A DNA stretch of 64,000 nucleotides from Diphasiastrum complanatum (GCA_029204225.1 CM055104.1:40041846-40105845); one strand, 5' to 3'; counted from the stretch's first letter, positions 43,300 to 55,609 are shown. The notes: generated by a model not told the origin, from the letters alone. A program made the numbers and translations.

Positions 43300-44189
43300 T
43301 GAAGGCCTAAAAATATGTTGTCGGCCTTCGGTTTTTCAGGATGCTCATTACTTGAATGATTTGTTTAAGGCTGAGCATAAGAAATCTAACACAACTATCA
43401 ATTTGTTATGATAACTTGTAACTTTCTCCTGTTGCATATTTCTATTTTTGACTTATTGTTACAAGTTTTCACTTTCATTACTACAACACTTGAAAAAGAA
43501 ATGCAATACCAAAGTGATCAGCAAACAACGACATTGGCATATGCAGGTATTCTACATGCACAGTGGTGCATCTATTCAATACTTTCTTGAGAAATTTATG
43601 GTCTACTATTTCACTGCCACATGGTTTCAAATATGGACAAACACTTCATTGCTTCCTTTAAATCTAAACCACAAAAACATATTGGTCTGATCATCATCCC
43701 TCATATTTTGCTTTCAAATTACCAAACAATCTTGCACAATTCAAGAACCCTTGTTCTGTGGCTATCAATACATCAATTTTGCCCTTGTTATAAACAACGA
43801 AAATAGAGCTAGTACAAAATAGCAACAAATTATAATAAGATGCACCTTGTTTGTTGAGTAAAATCGAATGCAAGGAAAAGGAAGAATCAGGGTTTCTGAT
43901 AACTAGAAACCATTCATTCCCTTCATATCATTTTGCTCATTAAGTTCATTAATAGGTTACTAACCATCTAGCTTCAACAAGCTTCTTCAGGGAACTGGAT
44001 TCTCATCTTTTTTACCAAGTAGACCAATATTCTGCTCAACAATTCATTAGGACAGTAACTACAATTCCCATCAATTTTCTTGAACATGCAGGTTTACAAG
44101 CAAAAATTACTAACCCTCACATGCATTTACTGGAATCATGCTTTTAGTTATTAACAGTCCATATGTGCTGGATAAATTGAATTTGCTTC
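43300..44189. other. Non-coding, nothing recognised
   Basis: AT-rich; may include leader sequence of the LTR element to its right. No domain recognised. Confidence 0.35.
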
Positions 44190-44911
44190 AATCTATCTAT
44201 GAACAAAACTAGGAACACGATTCAGAACATTATGGGTTATGCATGCATCCAATTTATTAACCAAACAGAATACAACCATGAAACAAGCAACTGGATCCAT
44301 TCTAACAGTTCCTACTACATCACTTGAAAGCTTCATCAAGAAATCTAGAAATACTAATGAATTCCTACTAATTCTAAGCATCTTTAACGGAATCATATCC
44401 ATAGAAGAGCATACTTTCAACAATTCCAAAAAGCTTGCTTCAAAACTAGAATTAGTGAATCCATAACCGCACGTCTCTTGAGAATTCAGCACTTCAAACC
44501 GGGATGCAAATCCAAGCACTTCCACTTTCCAAGTCTGATGTAGAGCTTGCCTCCACTCCTATCCAAGACCGCATCTTAGCCGACGGGCTCTGATACCAAT
44601 GTAAAGACCCCAAGGGACAACCCCTAAGATGAGGATATGAGAACACAATAAGAGAGAAAATGGAGCCAAACCTTCCAACCAATCCTAAACTGGATCTAGC
44701 CCCCACGCCATGTGAAAGCTAGAGAAGAAGAGAGCTCTGGTGACCTGAACCCAATATTGTCGATGGGAGAATCCCTACCTCATTATATAGAGAGTAGAGT
44801 CTTGTGCATGAAACCATGCAACCCCCGTGCAGGTCAAACTATAAATAGATCACACCTCTTCATGCAGTCTTCTTGCCTATATCTGTCACACAGACATGCA
44901 ATACTCCATAT
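44190..44911 (-). mobile_element. LTR and leader of another LTR retrotransposon, cut by copia element e
   Basis: Primer site TGGTATCAGAGCCCGTCG at 44598-44581 on the minus strand. The LTR runs from 44600 (TGTAAAGACCCC on the plus strand) rightward and stops at 44911 where copia element e begins. The leader frame 44525-44193 is open but has no gag motif. TGTAAAGACCCC borders are common in plant LTR elements of the gypsy type, but the superfamily is not proven. Confidence 0.5.
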
Positions 44912-45351
44912 TGTGAAAGATTCAACTAGTTTCATCACATTTTGCTATATTTCCATATTTGGCATATTGAGGCCAAAACTTGTTTTAGACTTAGAGGTTG
45001 ACTTTTCAAAGTTCATTAGTCTAAATTTCATTTGAATAAACACTTTTTGAAAGTGTGGGAAAGTTAGAATGCAAGTTTGAGTAGATTCAGATTTGAATAG
45101 TTGGGTACATTGAATCTAGATCCAAAATTAGTAGGGTTAGCATTTTGGTGGGAAAGTCAAGTGGCCAAATAGGGTTTGGACCTATTATAAAAGGATGTAA
45201 CTCGTGGAGAGAGTAATCTTCTCTCTTCTCTATCTCATTTCATGCTTATACATGGTTCTCTTGGGTTCTACTATCCATTGGTGCACTATCTTGGTGATTG
45301 CTTGCAATTCTATGTGTAGAATGATCTATATTTGTTATTTTTGGATCCACA
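44912..45351 (+). repeat. 5' LTR of copia element e
   Basis: Starts TGTGAAAGATTCAACTAG, ends ATCCACA; contains a TATA-like TATAAAAGGATG at 45186 followed by a CT-rich stretch. Nearly identical to 48091-48530. Confidence 0.9.
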
Positions 45352-47061
45352 CATGTGAAGAGAGATCAAGGAGACAAGCAAGGTAATCTAACTCTTGATG
45401 AGAATGGTTTGGATGTTCAAGATGCAAATGATGATGCTTTTGTGATCATGTATGCTTGCTAATGATGGAGATCTAGATCCTTGGTGGATTGATAGTGGAG
45501 CAAGTTCACACATGACCTTTCAGAAAGAGTACTTCACTTCTTTGTTGGCATATGGAGATGACAAGAGGGTGATCTACACGGCCAATGATGGTGAGTGTGC
45601 AATCAAAGGGATTGGCACAATTCCTATTTTTCTCTCTACAAATAGGAATCTTCATTTGGAGGATGTCTTGTTTATTCTATCTATTACCAAGAATCTGCTT
45701 AGTGTGAGTCAAATGCTAAGTAAGGGCCTCAAGGTGGAGTTTGATGGAGATACTTGTTTGATCAAAAGAAAGGATGTCTTGATTGGAAAAGGTTAAAGAC
45801 AAGGGAAATTGTTCAAACTAGATGCTTGTGTTATTGCTAACCAAGTTGGATGTGTTGCAAGGGAGCAAATTTCTATTCAAGAGGTTTCGCACAAAAGGAT
45901 GGGACACCTCAACTTCAAGTCATTGGAGGTAATGGCAAGGAAAAAGGTTGTGATTGGTCTTCCAGGCTCCTTAAGTACTGTCGAGCATGTTTGTGAGTCT
46001 TGTGCTTTGTCTAAGTCACATAGACTACCTTACACTAGATCTATTTCTAGATCTACAAAGCCTTTTCAACTTGTACATTCGGATATTCATGGATTTACTA
46101 CAATTAGCAATAGTGGAGCTAAAATGTATGTAACATTCATTGATGATTTTAGTAGATTTTGTTGGATCTATCTACTAAAGAGCAAGGATGAAGCGTATGA
46201 TGTCTTTGTCAGATTCAAGAATGCAAGAGAGAACCAATTTTTCACAAAGATCAAGTGCTTGAGAGGTGACAATGGTGGTGAATACATATCTAACAAGTTC
46301 AAGGCCTTTTGTGATGAGAATGGGATCAAGAAGGAGTATACAACATCAAGGATCCCACAACAAAATGGAGTGGCTGAAAGGAAGAATAGGACATTATGTG
46401 AAAGTGCTAAAGCTATGAGGTTAAGTGCTAATCTTGTTAAACCATTTTGGGATCAAGCTTTGTTGTGTGCCAATTTCTTGTGCAATAGGTGGCCAAGTGC
46501 TATTCTCGATGGAAGGACACCTTTTGAGATGCTATTCAAGAGGAGGCCGAGTGTCAACTTTCTAAGAACCTTTGGATGCACATGTTATGTCAACATTACT
46601 CTTGATGATAGGACCAAGGAGGATCCATCTTCAAGAAGAAGTATTTTGGTTGGATATAGTGAGGTGAGTAAAGCCTAAAAGGTTTACATTCCTTCTACTA
46701 ACAAAGTGATTGCTGGTAGAGATGTCATTTTTGATGAGAGGAACATTCCAAAGGTGTCTTCAAGCATGATTGATGGTAGAGTGAATGGATCTAACATTCT
46801 TGATGTTGATGAGAAGGATCTTACTTTGGATGGTGGTGATGATGGACCTTCATCAAGTCAAAAGCCAAGGAGAACATCAAGAGAAAGACAAGTACCTTCA
46901 AGGCTCACATATGATCAAAAGGGTAAGCAAGTAGTTTCTAGAAATTATGTTGCTTTCCTAACCTCTTTGGATGAGCCTACATGTGTAGATCAGGCAAGGA
47001 AAGACGAGGAGTGGATCCAAGCAATGGATCTTGAATATCGATCTCTTATGAAGAGTGGAAC

Positions 47062-47915
47062 ATCTTTTGGAGGATCTTCTTGTGTAGATGGTGCTATGCA
47101 AGTGGATGGATGTTACCTTGCTGTAAAATCAAGTATTGGATCTGGAAAACAAAGTTTGTTCAATGACTTTGATGGTCAAGTTGAAGATCAAGAGGTTGAT
47201 CTCAAAGCGCTTCAACTAGTCAAAAGGGAAGTTGGCAATTTGGAGCTAGTCAAGAGCATCAAATGAGAGGTAATTGGAAAAGATGTTATGGATCTATTTT
47301 TGCAGCTTATTGAAGACTCAAGTAAGGTCAAAGAAGCAGCAATGAAGTGTTGTTCAAGTCTACTTTACTTGTTCTATCTCATGTTTGAGCATTTTCATGT
47401 GGATGTGTGCAAATTGTCAAGATATGGTAAAACTAGTTACATTAGTGAGCATTGTTTTGATGTTGGATTTGTACTAGCATTCTTGGCTGGTTTTGCTGAT
47501 GGAAATGAAGCTATTGGAGGTTCATTATGTCACTCATTCATGGTCAAGTCATCAAGGCTTGATGGCATCTTATGGCAAGATGGAGATGGAGTCTCATTCA
47601 TGGAGTATCATGGTAGATACATGGCAACAAAGGACAAAGGAGGAGGAGACATGCAAGCAAAAGTTGATCACTCACATTTTTTGTTTGTTTGTTGTATTTT
47701 TCTAGAGAGATCAGAGTTGGAAGCAAAATGGAATCATCTCATTTACATTCTATTTGATTCTTCATGTACTAGTCACATTTTGACATGTAAAATTGATGTA
47801 AGAAATAGTGAAGCATCCCAAGTGGACACTATTCTCTATATCAATTATGGTTGTTTTTATTTTGAGCATTACATGATCATTGAAAGAAGATCTATTCTTA
47901 GGAAGAAGATCATTC
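47062..47915 (+). other. Foreign segment in place of reverse transcriptase in copia element e
   Basis: A mostly open stretch (frames 46706-47266 and 47288-48016). It has protein-like text such as MKCCSSLLYLFYLMFEHFHV and CFDVGFVLAFLAGFADGNEA but none of the RT motifs. It enters and leaves in the frames of the flanking copia codons. A piece of it (GTGAAGCATCC...AAGTGGACACT) recurs near 40050, so it is shared by more than one copy. Origin unknown. Confidence 0.5.
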
Positions 47916-48090
47916 TTATGATGGATCAAAGTTCTATTGTCAAAAACTATGCTAGGAGCAAGCATATTGAGATACAATATCATTTCTTCAACATGTGTCT
48001 TCAAGAGAATGTGTAGCTGATATCTTCACCAAAGCATTGGGAAAGGACTTGTGCTATCAAAGTCTATGCTAAAACTAGTTGAAGAGGGAG

Positions 48091-48530
48091 TGTGAAAGAT
48101 TCAACTAGTTTCATCACATTTTGTTGTATTTCCATATTTGGCATATTGAGGCCAAAACTTGTTTTAGACTTAGACGTTGACTTTTCAAAGTCCATTAGTC
48201 TAAATTTCATCTGAATAAACACTTTTTGAAAGTGTGGGAAAGTTAGAAGTCGAGTTTGAGTACATTCAAATTTGAATAGTTGGGTACATTGAATCTAGAC
48301 CCAAAATTAGTAGGATTAGCATTTTGGTGGGAAAGCCAAGTGGCCAAATAGGGTTTGGATCTGCTATAAAAGGATATAATGTGTGGAGAGAGTAATCTTC
48401 TCTCTTCTCTATCTCATTTCATGCTTATACATGGTTCTCTTGGGTTCTACTATCCATTGGTGCACTATCTTGGTGATTGCTTGCAATTCTATGTGTAGAA
48501 TGATCTATATTTGCTATTTTTGAATCCACA
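48091..48530 (+). repeat. 3' LTR of copia element e
   Basis: Same sequence as 44912-45351 with a handful of changes; preceded by the purine tract. Confidence 0.9.
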
Positions 48531-48869
48531 TGTGTGAAATACAGTAGCTTGCTGGTTTTGTATGGACAGCAACAGTACTTTATCATTTCATTCAAGTTTG
48601 ATCAAGTTCTATTGGTGTTTGCATCTCATTTTGTGTGTAGATGCTGATTTTTCTACATTGGTGAGATTGGTAGTGTATTTCTCTTTCTAACCAAAGATCA
48701 TTCAAGTAGATTGGATCTTAAGGATCTGAAATCTTTCACACATATGTCTCAATTAGAGTTTTTGGGTCCTCTCAAGGTAATTAGTCACAAACAGGCCTTT
48801 ACATGGAATTAAATCTTGGCGTGACCAATAATCTTGAACACTGGAGGGCCGGTCTACCATATTAGGACC
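48531..48869. other. Non-coding, nothing recognised
   Basis: Between copia element e and the inverted copia remnant f; no domain recognised. Confidence 0.35.
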
Positions 48870-49830
48870 AATTTAAGTCCTTAACCAAATATGGCCATGA
48901 CACTTCTCTTCACTGTGACTATCTCCCTCACCAAGTCTCATGATAGAACCATTTGATCTAATCTCTTTATGAAGACATTTGAATCCACTTGCTGCAAAAA
49001 TGACTTTCTTAGACTCATCACAAAAAAAATATAGAAGAACCATCTCCTTCATGAATGCACCTAGCAACATCTTTTTCCATATGATCAAAGAACTCATTAG
49101 CAACAACCTTTTCCAAGGAAGAACCTTCACCACCTCCATTGATGAAGTTGCTCTCTCCTTAACTTTTGCATGCTTGCACTTGCCATGAAGAACCATTGAA
49201 GAACCATCATTATCCTCATAGCTAGCCAAGTTAGCAAAAAGATGAACATCTCCAAGAAGCATATTAGATCTTGACCTAGATCTAGCATAAGAAAGCTTGT
49301 AAGACTTTGCATAAGATCCACCAATCTTATTGATGCTAAGCATCACCATCAAACTTTACCATGTATCCTTTCTCTATCATTTGACCAACACTTAACAATT
49401 TTTTTGAAAGGAATGTAAAGAACACCATCAAGTTTTGATTTTCTATTAGTAGAAAGAAAAATAGGAATTGAACCAATACCTTCAATCACACACTCACCAC
49501 CATTGTCCATGTGAATCACTTTCTTGGCTCCATCATAAGTGATTAAAGTAAAGAACTCCTTGTGACTAGTCATGTGTGAACTAGCTCCACTATCAATCCA
49601 CCATGAATCTTTGTCACCTTCACTTGATATTAAACTTGAAGAACACATCAAAAGATAATCACAACCATCTAGATCCTCATCATTAGAAGTAAATTTGATT
49701 TGCTTGCTACCTTCATCTCTTTGCTTCTTCAATCATTCATTAGCAAAATGCCCTTTGATTCCACAATAGAAGCATTTTCACTTTGATCTATATTTATTCT
49801 TACTAACAAAAGAGGAAGGCTCACCTTGAT
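48870..49830 (-). mobile_element. Ty1/copia remnant f, same family as e, opposite strand
   Basis: Minus strand: decayed knuckle (CFYCGIKGHFANE), MKKQRDEGSKQIKFTSNDED, protease SWWIDSGASSHMTSHKEFF and NGGECVIEGIGSIPIFLSTN, close to element e. It then enters an open frame 49352-48873 (YARSRSRSNMLLGDVHLFAN) without copia motifs, as if another segment replaced the normal polyprotein here too. Confidence 0.65.
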
Positions 49831-49935
49831 CTTGACCATTTGACCAGAAATCAAAATATGGAGATGATCACCATTACAGAAGCATTTATCAAAACTTGGT
49901 TATAATGTATTTTGTTTAAACACAGTCTAACAAAT

Positions 49936-50860
49936 GGGTTTTGACATTCTGCGAGTAAATTTTTCGCGGGTTTTGCGAGTTTCTTCTACCCATGGCCCCA
50001 CAAAATGGTAGCACATGGTGTGCTACTCTTATTATGCCACTACATGATTTTTGAAGAATAAGAATTGTAATTTGATACACACTTAAAACTTTGACTATCC
50101 ATCAAATTTTAAATAGGTCCTTCACAAAATACTTTGTTACTCTATGAATATATGTTTACTTTTATTTTTAAAAAAAATGTTATTGAAGTTGTAAAAGCTA
50201 GTATGCCGACATGATAGCTTGCAAATTTTTTATTTCATAAAATTGAAATTTTTTTGAAAATGTTTTTGAAAAAATAAATTATTTTTTGGAGCTGATTTGA
50301 GTAGCATGCCGGTGTGTTAGCCAAGTAAATTATAAAATAGAAAAGCTATTTTGACACATTTGAGAATCAAATTTTGAGTAAAAACATTATTTCAGAATAT
50401 TTTTTTCAACCTCCAAACATAGTAAGCTGACGAGCTAAGTAAAACGGAAAAAAAAAATTGACGGGCTAACAACCCAAAAAAAAAAAATTGTAGTCTCCAA
50501 ACCTAGCACGCTGGTGTGCACGGCCTGACCGAAAATATTAATAATAATTTTATTACTATTATTATTAAAATAACATGCACGGCGTGACTGAAAAAAAATA
50601 ATAAAATTTATTATTATTATTATTATTCGGTCAGGTCAGGTTGTGCACGCCCGTGTGCTAGGTTTGGAGGCTATAAAAAAAAAATTCATTTGAAATTTTT
50701 TTACTTTGTGACATTTTTAACTATGTACCAAACCACATTTTTAATAATAAACATTGAAGTAGTAGCGTAAAAAAGGTAGCACACCATGTGCTATCATTTT
50801 GTTGAATCATGGCAAAAAAAAAAAACTCGCAAAACATTTACTCGCAAAATGCCAAGGTCC
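49936..50860. mobile_element. MULE-like foldback element, about 105-bp inverted repeats, 10-bp target duplication
   Basis: Left end GGGTTTTGACATTCTGCGAG and right end, inverted, GGACCTTGGCATTTTGCGAG align over about 105 bp. Both arms include TAGCACATGGTGTGCTAC. Flanks are TCTAACAAAT (49926-49935) and TTTAACAAAT (50861-50870), 9 of 10 matching. A second nested inverted repeat (CCAAACCTAGCAC, GACCGAA and ATT-rich words around 50495-50670) makes most of the 925 bp self-complementary. There is no coding capacity. Long inverted repeats with 9-10-bp duplications fit Mutator-like MITEs. Confidence 0.8.
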
Positions 50861-50870
50861 TTTAACAAAT

Positions 50871-52160
50871 ATGATTTTGAATGTATATTTCCTCTTGGCA
50901 TTTAAAATCAAAATATGAGCGCCATATTTTGCTTATGTATCATAATTTTAAATACAGTTTCACCCAACAAATGTGAAAACTTTTGCTAGCAATGGTTTTT
51001 CTGTCTTGGCTTCTCAACAACTATTTAGGTCTACATGGGATAAAGGAGATGTTTGGGTTTGTTTTAAATAGAGTCAAATATTATAGTGCTAATGCATAAG
51101 TGCTATGAACTCAATCATGGATATGGGTATCAAATGAATCATAAGACAATAAAAAGAACTTGCACAAGAAATATCAATAGCTTAGGCAGATATTCAACTA
51201 AGATCTCCAAAGAAATAAAACTTCCCTACAAAAAGCTAAGAACTCCGAGCTCATAATCTAAGAAGTGGTAGATCCATGGTCTTTATCTTTACTGAAATGA
51301 CAAATGTCTAGAATGTTTCAAGTGCAGCCTTTTTTATAGAATTTTCAAATTAGGGCTACCTTATCCATTGAAAATAGTCTTATATATTATGACAAGGTTT
51401 TAAAGCAGTAATTTTGGCCTTTAGAAATAATTATGGGACCCCAATTGTTATGTCCATGTCTTGTACAAGGGAATCGGAATAATTCTTGACGTGGATAGCC
51501 GGTCACTCCAGTTGTATGTGGTTATTAGTTATGTTATGTCATTTTGGACGTGGTCGTATTAAATAATCAATAATCATATGAGCGCCCAGACCTATAATTG
51601 GACATAGGAGCACATGCATGGTGAAGACTGCTTTAATGCAAGAATATGAGGTCAATAGCTCAATTTAGGTTGCATGGGGATCCTAGGAGAATATTGTCTC
51701 TCTCTTGAGGAGAATAAGTCCATTGGAAACTCGCCCATCCTCCTATTGTGAATTGTGATTCTTGATCCAGTTTCTCCTCTCCTCTCTTGTGTTCTTCACT
51801 GTGGCTTGGGGGTGGATTGATTAGGGTATTGACTAGCCTCTCCATATTGGTTGAGTGGTTCATGCTCCATAGGTGTCCTTTTGGTTTGCACGTGACAGGA
51901 TTCTTGAAGATCTTCACTTGGCGATTGTTATACCAATAGATTGCGGGTACTTAGGTGACGAGAAGTGTGGATTATGTAATGTATCACGTTAGAATAAAAA
52001 TAGATTTACAATACTTGAGATCCAATGAGGACTGCTTGCATACAATGACTTGTAAGTTGGTGGAACACAACCCAAGTCACGAAGGGGTTGCCCCAAAAAA
52101 TGAAGCTTGTATATAGTCTTTTTAGAGAGAGAGAAAACACAGTTTGTGCATAAGCTCTAT
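50871..52160. other. Non-coding, nothing clearly recognised
   Basis: Contains a possible unpaired LTR-like stretch around 51438-51960 (starts TGTTATGTCCATG) but no primer site or coding domain to support it. Confidence 0.3.
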
Positions 52161-52165
52161 GATTT

Positions 52166-52275
52166 TTCAAAAATTTGTATGGTTTTTGAGTTGATTCCTC
52201 CTATGGAACTCAAGCACCATACAACTCCTATGCTTGAGTTGTATGGTGTTTGAGTTGATTCCTCCTATGCAAATC
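52166..52275. repeat. Hairpin flanked by a short direct repeat
   Basis: AACTCAAGCACCATACAACTC (52208) and GAGTTGTATGGTGTTTGAGTT (52236) are inverted with one mismatch, a 21-bp stem. The segment TTTGAGTTGATTCCTCCTAT occurs on both sides of the stem. Confidence 0.75.
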
Positions 52276-53052
52276 TTTGGTCCCGTATTGCTAGAATTTC
52301 AACTTGATATCATAGCCTAGCAGGATTATGCATAGGACAAAAAGACAATGAGGCCAGTTTCAAGATATCAACATTTTCAATTATGGTTCTCTGAGAATTC
52401 ACAAATTACAATGAAATATTGGCACTATTGAGCTTTAGAACAACAATTCAGACATATGGAGATGTGTTAACCTCAAAATTGGATGTTGTAGGTTTTTCAC
52501 AATATGATATGACATTTAAATATGTTGAGAGCTGACTAAACTACGATTAGTTTTTTTTAAGAAATATAAAATGAATAAATAAAATAAAAGCTAGGCTAGA
52601 ATTTCAGTTTCAAAAAATAGTGATATCCCTACCTTTGCAAGGTTGTTTTCAAATCTTTAAATCCAAGAGTACAACTAGCATAGGTTGTTGAGACAAGGAA
52701 GATTTAGCATTTTGGTCCTTAGTGGTTGGTGGCGCACATATAGCATGAAAAATCAATCGAGGTGGTTGTGAAGAATTTCAGATCATTAAGATCCAAAATG
52801 TGTCCCTTAATTTGGGTGACGGTCGATGATTTGGATGGGGGTCGATGGTTTAGGAGGAAAGCCGATGGTCATTGACAGATGGCAGACGAAGTCGAATGCG
52901 GCCGCATTTTTACATTGCCAATATTGGTTATGGACAATATTGAGTTTCGACCAATATTTTGGGTTGCGGCGGCCGATTCACATGGGTCGAGACGCATCTT
53001 GGGGGTGGAGTACGGGTGTGCATTATCACTCTCACACTTCACACACCTGTCC

Positions 53053-53056
<4 letters not shown>

Positions 53057-53138
<82 letters not shown>

Positions 53139-53139
53139 T

Positions 53140-53189
<50 letters not shown>
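53057..53189. repeat. (GA)n then (GT)n microsatellite
   Basis: GA repeats to 53134, a short spacer, then GT repeats from about 53142 to 53189. The sequence to the right (TAGGGTCTAGGTGTGACATA, 53234) recurs inverted at 63610-63645 beside another microsatellite. Confidence 0.95.
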
Positions 53190-53195
<6 letters not shown>

Positions 53196-53408
53196 AAGGC
53201 TTGTATGTGTTGTTGTATGAATTGGCAAACAATAGGGTCTAGGTGTGACATAGGGAAGTGCCCGACCTTAGGTTCAACACTTGTCTAATTAATCAGCTTA
53301 GAAAAGAGTGGGTTCAACATCAAATTTTAGGATATGTAAGGCTTAGGTAGTGCGATGGGAAATTTTTTAGGCAATAAGGCCACTTGGAATTCTAGATGCT
53401 TGGTAATG

Positions 53409-53494
53409 CTTCTTGGTTTCCAAGGGGAGGCTCGAACCTGGGACCAAAGAAACTTTGGATGCCAAGCTAACCAGTTGAGCCAACCCCGTTGGGT
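53409..53494 (-). mobile_element. Very short tRNA-derived SINE with 13-bp target duplication
   Basis: Minus strand has an A box (TGGCTCAACTGG, 53482-53471) and a B box (GGTTCGAGCC, 53438-53429) and ends AACCAAGAAG. It is flanked by perfect ATGCTTGGTAATG at 53396-53408 and 53495-53507. The 86-bp length means almost nothing but the tRNA-like body is present. The shared 3' end with the 18389-18491 element marks them as one family or one mechanism. Confidence 0.8.
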
Positions 53495-53507
53495 ATGCTT
53501 GGTAATG

Positions 53508-54288
53508 ATAGAGCAAAGCAAGTTTTGAAATTTATCAAATTTATTTTCATTTTAGACAAACTATTATTGAATTTGTAAAGTTTTTCAAATACATTTTGAA
53601 AACCATCTTTTGTTTTGAGAATGTAGTACTCACCCCCACTTTAAATCATTGGACTACTTCTATCTATTTTTTTGTGAGTATCAAAGAAAAAGTGTTGAAT
53701 TGAAATTCTATCTTGTCAAAAGTCCTCATTTTAGACAAAACTGTTACCTAATCTCGAAAATTCTATAAAATCTGGAAAATTTTGTCTTTGGGCACTCCAT
53801 ATTTGAGCTAATTTTCATACAACCCCAAGTATAATCTAAAGTCCGCGTGGGTAGCAGAATACCAATGCTTGGGAAGATCAGCGAAGTATAGGAATGGAAT
53901 CGGAATAAATTCTCAAAAATAGGTATCATAAAATCTTTGACAATTCCTTACGTAAGCATATCTATATACTTTTATGAGTAGTAAGTATATGAATAGTAAG
54001 TAGTGCTCAAAAAATCGAGACGCCTAAAAAAATATTGGTTTTTGACGATACTTAAAAGATGTTCTAGAGCTTGATGCTTAGTGGTGCATAGCGCATTGTG
54101 TGCTTGGTATGTGTTGTCCTTGCATGTAATTATGCGGCCCACAAAACCAGAAGAAAAAAATAAGTGATAGCACCAATGAGCATGTAATCACGCGGCCCAC
54201 AAAACCAAAAGAAAAAAAAAAGTGACAACAAAGATTTAGTCAGGGTTTCGAGCTATTTTCTATATAGTTATTTTCTATTATTCTATTT
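53508..54288. other. Non-coding, nothing recognised
   Basis: AT-rich DNA; GCGGCCCACAAAACCA with an A-run appears twice (about 54132 and 54192), a short local duplication. Confidence 0.4.
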
Positions 54289-54291
54289 TCT

Positions 54292-54323
<32 letters not shown>

Positions 54324-54326
54324 GGG
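54289..54326. repeat. (GA)n followed by a 14-base G-run
   Basis: Simple repeat, directly read. Confidence 0.9.
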
Positions 54327-55070
54327 TGGATTGCGTTTTAAAGAACCACCTCAAACTCGCTGACCAATGCACGAAAATCTTGAAACTAATCTCTGAAATA
54401 AAAATGTAATGCATAAAAGTCCACACTAATGGTTGGCATGCGAGTAGATCTCTGAATTTGCAGATCTCTGATGGCCGACATGTGGATTTGCAATGGTTGA
54501 GCTGCAAATCTGTGATGGTGACAACTATAAACTTTCCAAAATGAAAATTTTATAGTGGAATGCACAAAAAGCGAGTGCGACGGTGGCATGACGATTGTTT
54601 GTGGAAGTGTGGCGGTTCACGGGGGGGATGCTAGACACTCTCACAGCCTTGGATTGGGATTAGCGTATTGTACATTTCCAATGTGATAAAGTGGAAGTGC
54701 CCAAGCGATCAAAATGGTGAAGAAGTTTCCGCCCCTTGTACTTGCAAGGGAAGCGCGCAGCTTCGAGGATAGACTTGCGGAAGCGCAACTCTGGGCAAGG
54801 CATTCTTATTGCAAGGAGGGGATTGCACTGAGAGCTTCAAAGAATTCAGTGCAAACAACATCCATGATACGTTTAGATTCCTTTTGTAGATGAGCGTGGT
54901 GCTCAAGTATGCATGTGATCAAGGTTGCCAGATTACGTGGAAGAGGAGTTCGATTGTGAGGGACAGCCAAAGAGGGGAAGAGAGATAGAGAGAGGAAAAA
55001 ATATGCAAGAGAAGTCAAGGAGACACACCCGATCGAGATAGAGAGATGGGGAGAGAGAGACCCAATCGAG

Positions 55071-55111
<41 letters not shown>
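55071..55111. repeat. (GA)n microsatellite
   Basis: Within a longer GA-rich tract from about 54970; no gene recognised between 54330 and 55190. Confidence 0.9.
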
Positions 55112-55114
<3 letters not shown>

Positions 55115-55194
55115 AGCGAGCGAGGCAGGGGTAAAAAATTTGAAATGTGATGCCAAAAAAAAAAAACTTGTATGTGTTTTTTTTTATATCATTT

Positions 55195-55291
55195 TTTAAA
55201 ACATATTTTTGCATGGCGTTTTTTGCGGGCAGTGCGTGACATTTTCGACGGCAAAAACACACTCTCTCTCTAAAATAGTTCTATACTATAT

Positions 55292-55330
<39 letters not shown>

Positions 55331-55440
55331 TATTTTAGAAAGAGAGTGTAAGGGTTGCCGTCAAAAAATTAACCCTATGCCGCCGAAAATGTCACGCTCT
55401 GCCCGCAAAACATGTCACGCATTTTACAAAGAAAAAAGCT
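55195..55440. mobile_element. Foldback (MITE-like) element around an (AT)n centre
   Basis: The left arm GCGGGCAGTGCGTGACATTT, CGACGGC, TCTCTCTCTAAAATA is inverted in the right arm TATTTTAGAAAGAGAG, GCCGTC, AAATGTCACGCTCTGCCCGC. The right arm carries about 20 extra bases. The (AT)n centre is at 55289-55324. Related one-armed sequence lies at 37590-37690. No target duplication was identified. Confidence 0.65.
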
Positions 55441-55569
55441 AAAATAGATTTTTTTTTAAAATGGTTAGAAAAACAACATACACAATTTTTTGTTTTTTTT
55501 TGTTTTTACGCACAGGTAGATTTCAAAATTCCCCTCGACCCCCACACGCGCTCTCTCTCTCCCTCGATC

Positions 55570-55570
55570 G

Positions 55571-55606
<36 letters not shown>
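55570..55606. repeat. (CT)n microsatellite
   Basis: Directly read CT repeats. Confidence 0.95.

Positions 55607-55609
<3 letters not shown>

Larger units (their letters stand above)
44912..48530 (+). mobile_element. Ty1/copia element e with RT replaced by other sequence
   Basis: Matching LTRs lie at 44912-45351 and 48091-48530 (440 bp each), with a purine tract GAAGAGGGAG at 48081-48090. The interior encodes protease (PWWIDSGASSHMTF), pre-integrase (HKRMGHLNFKSLEV, CESCALSKSH) and integrase (VHSDIHGFTTI, VTFIDDFSRFCWIYLLKSKD, LRGDNGGEYISNKF, QQNGVAERKNRTL; 45809-46678). Then come the linker and the first RT codons (EEWIQAMDLEYRSLMKSGT) at about 47060. About 850 bp of unrelated sequence follows, and then the end of RNase H (ARSKHIEIQYHF, ADIFTKAL). 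One TAA at 46676 interrupts the frame. Gag was not seen. The flanking 5-mers CATAT and TGTGT do not match. Confidence 0.85.

Noticed and set aside
44907-48535. A 5-bp target duplication for copia element e
   Set aside because: The 5-mers next to the LTRs (CATAT and TGTGT) do not match; the element may be recombinant or its ends are slightly different from those assigned.
53409-53494. Functional tRNA gene on the minus strand
   Set aside because: A and B boxes are present, but stems do not pair as a tRNA, the element carries an extra AAGAAG end, and it is flanked by a 13-bp duplication, so it is a retroposed copy.
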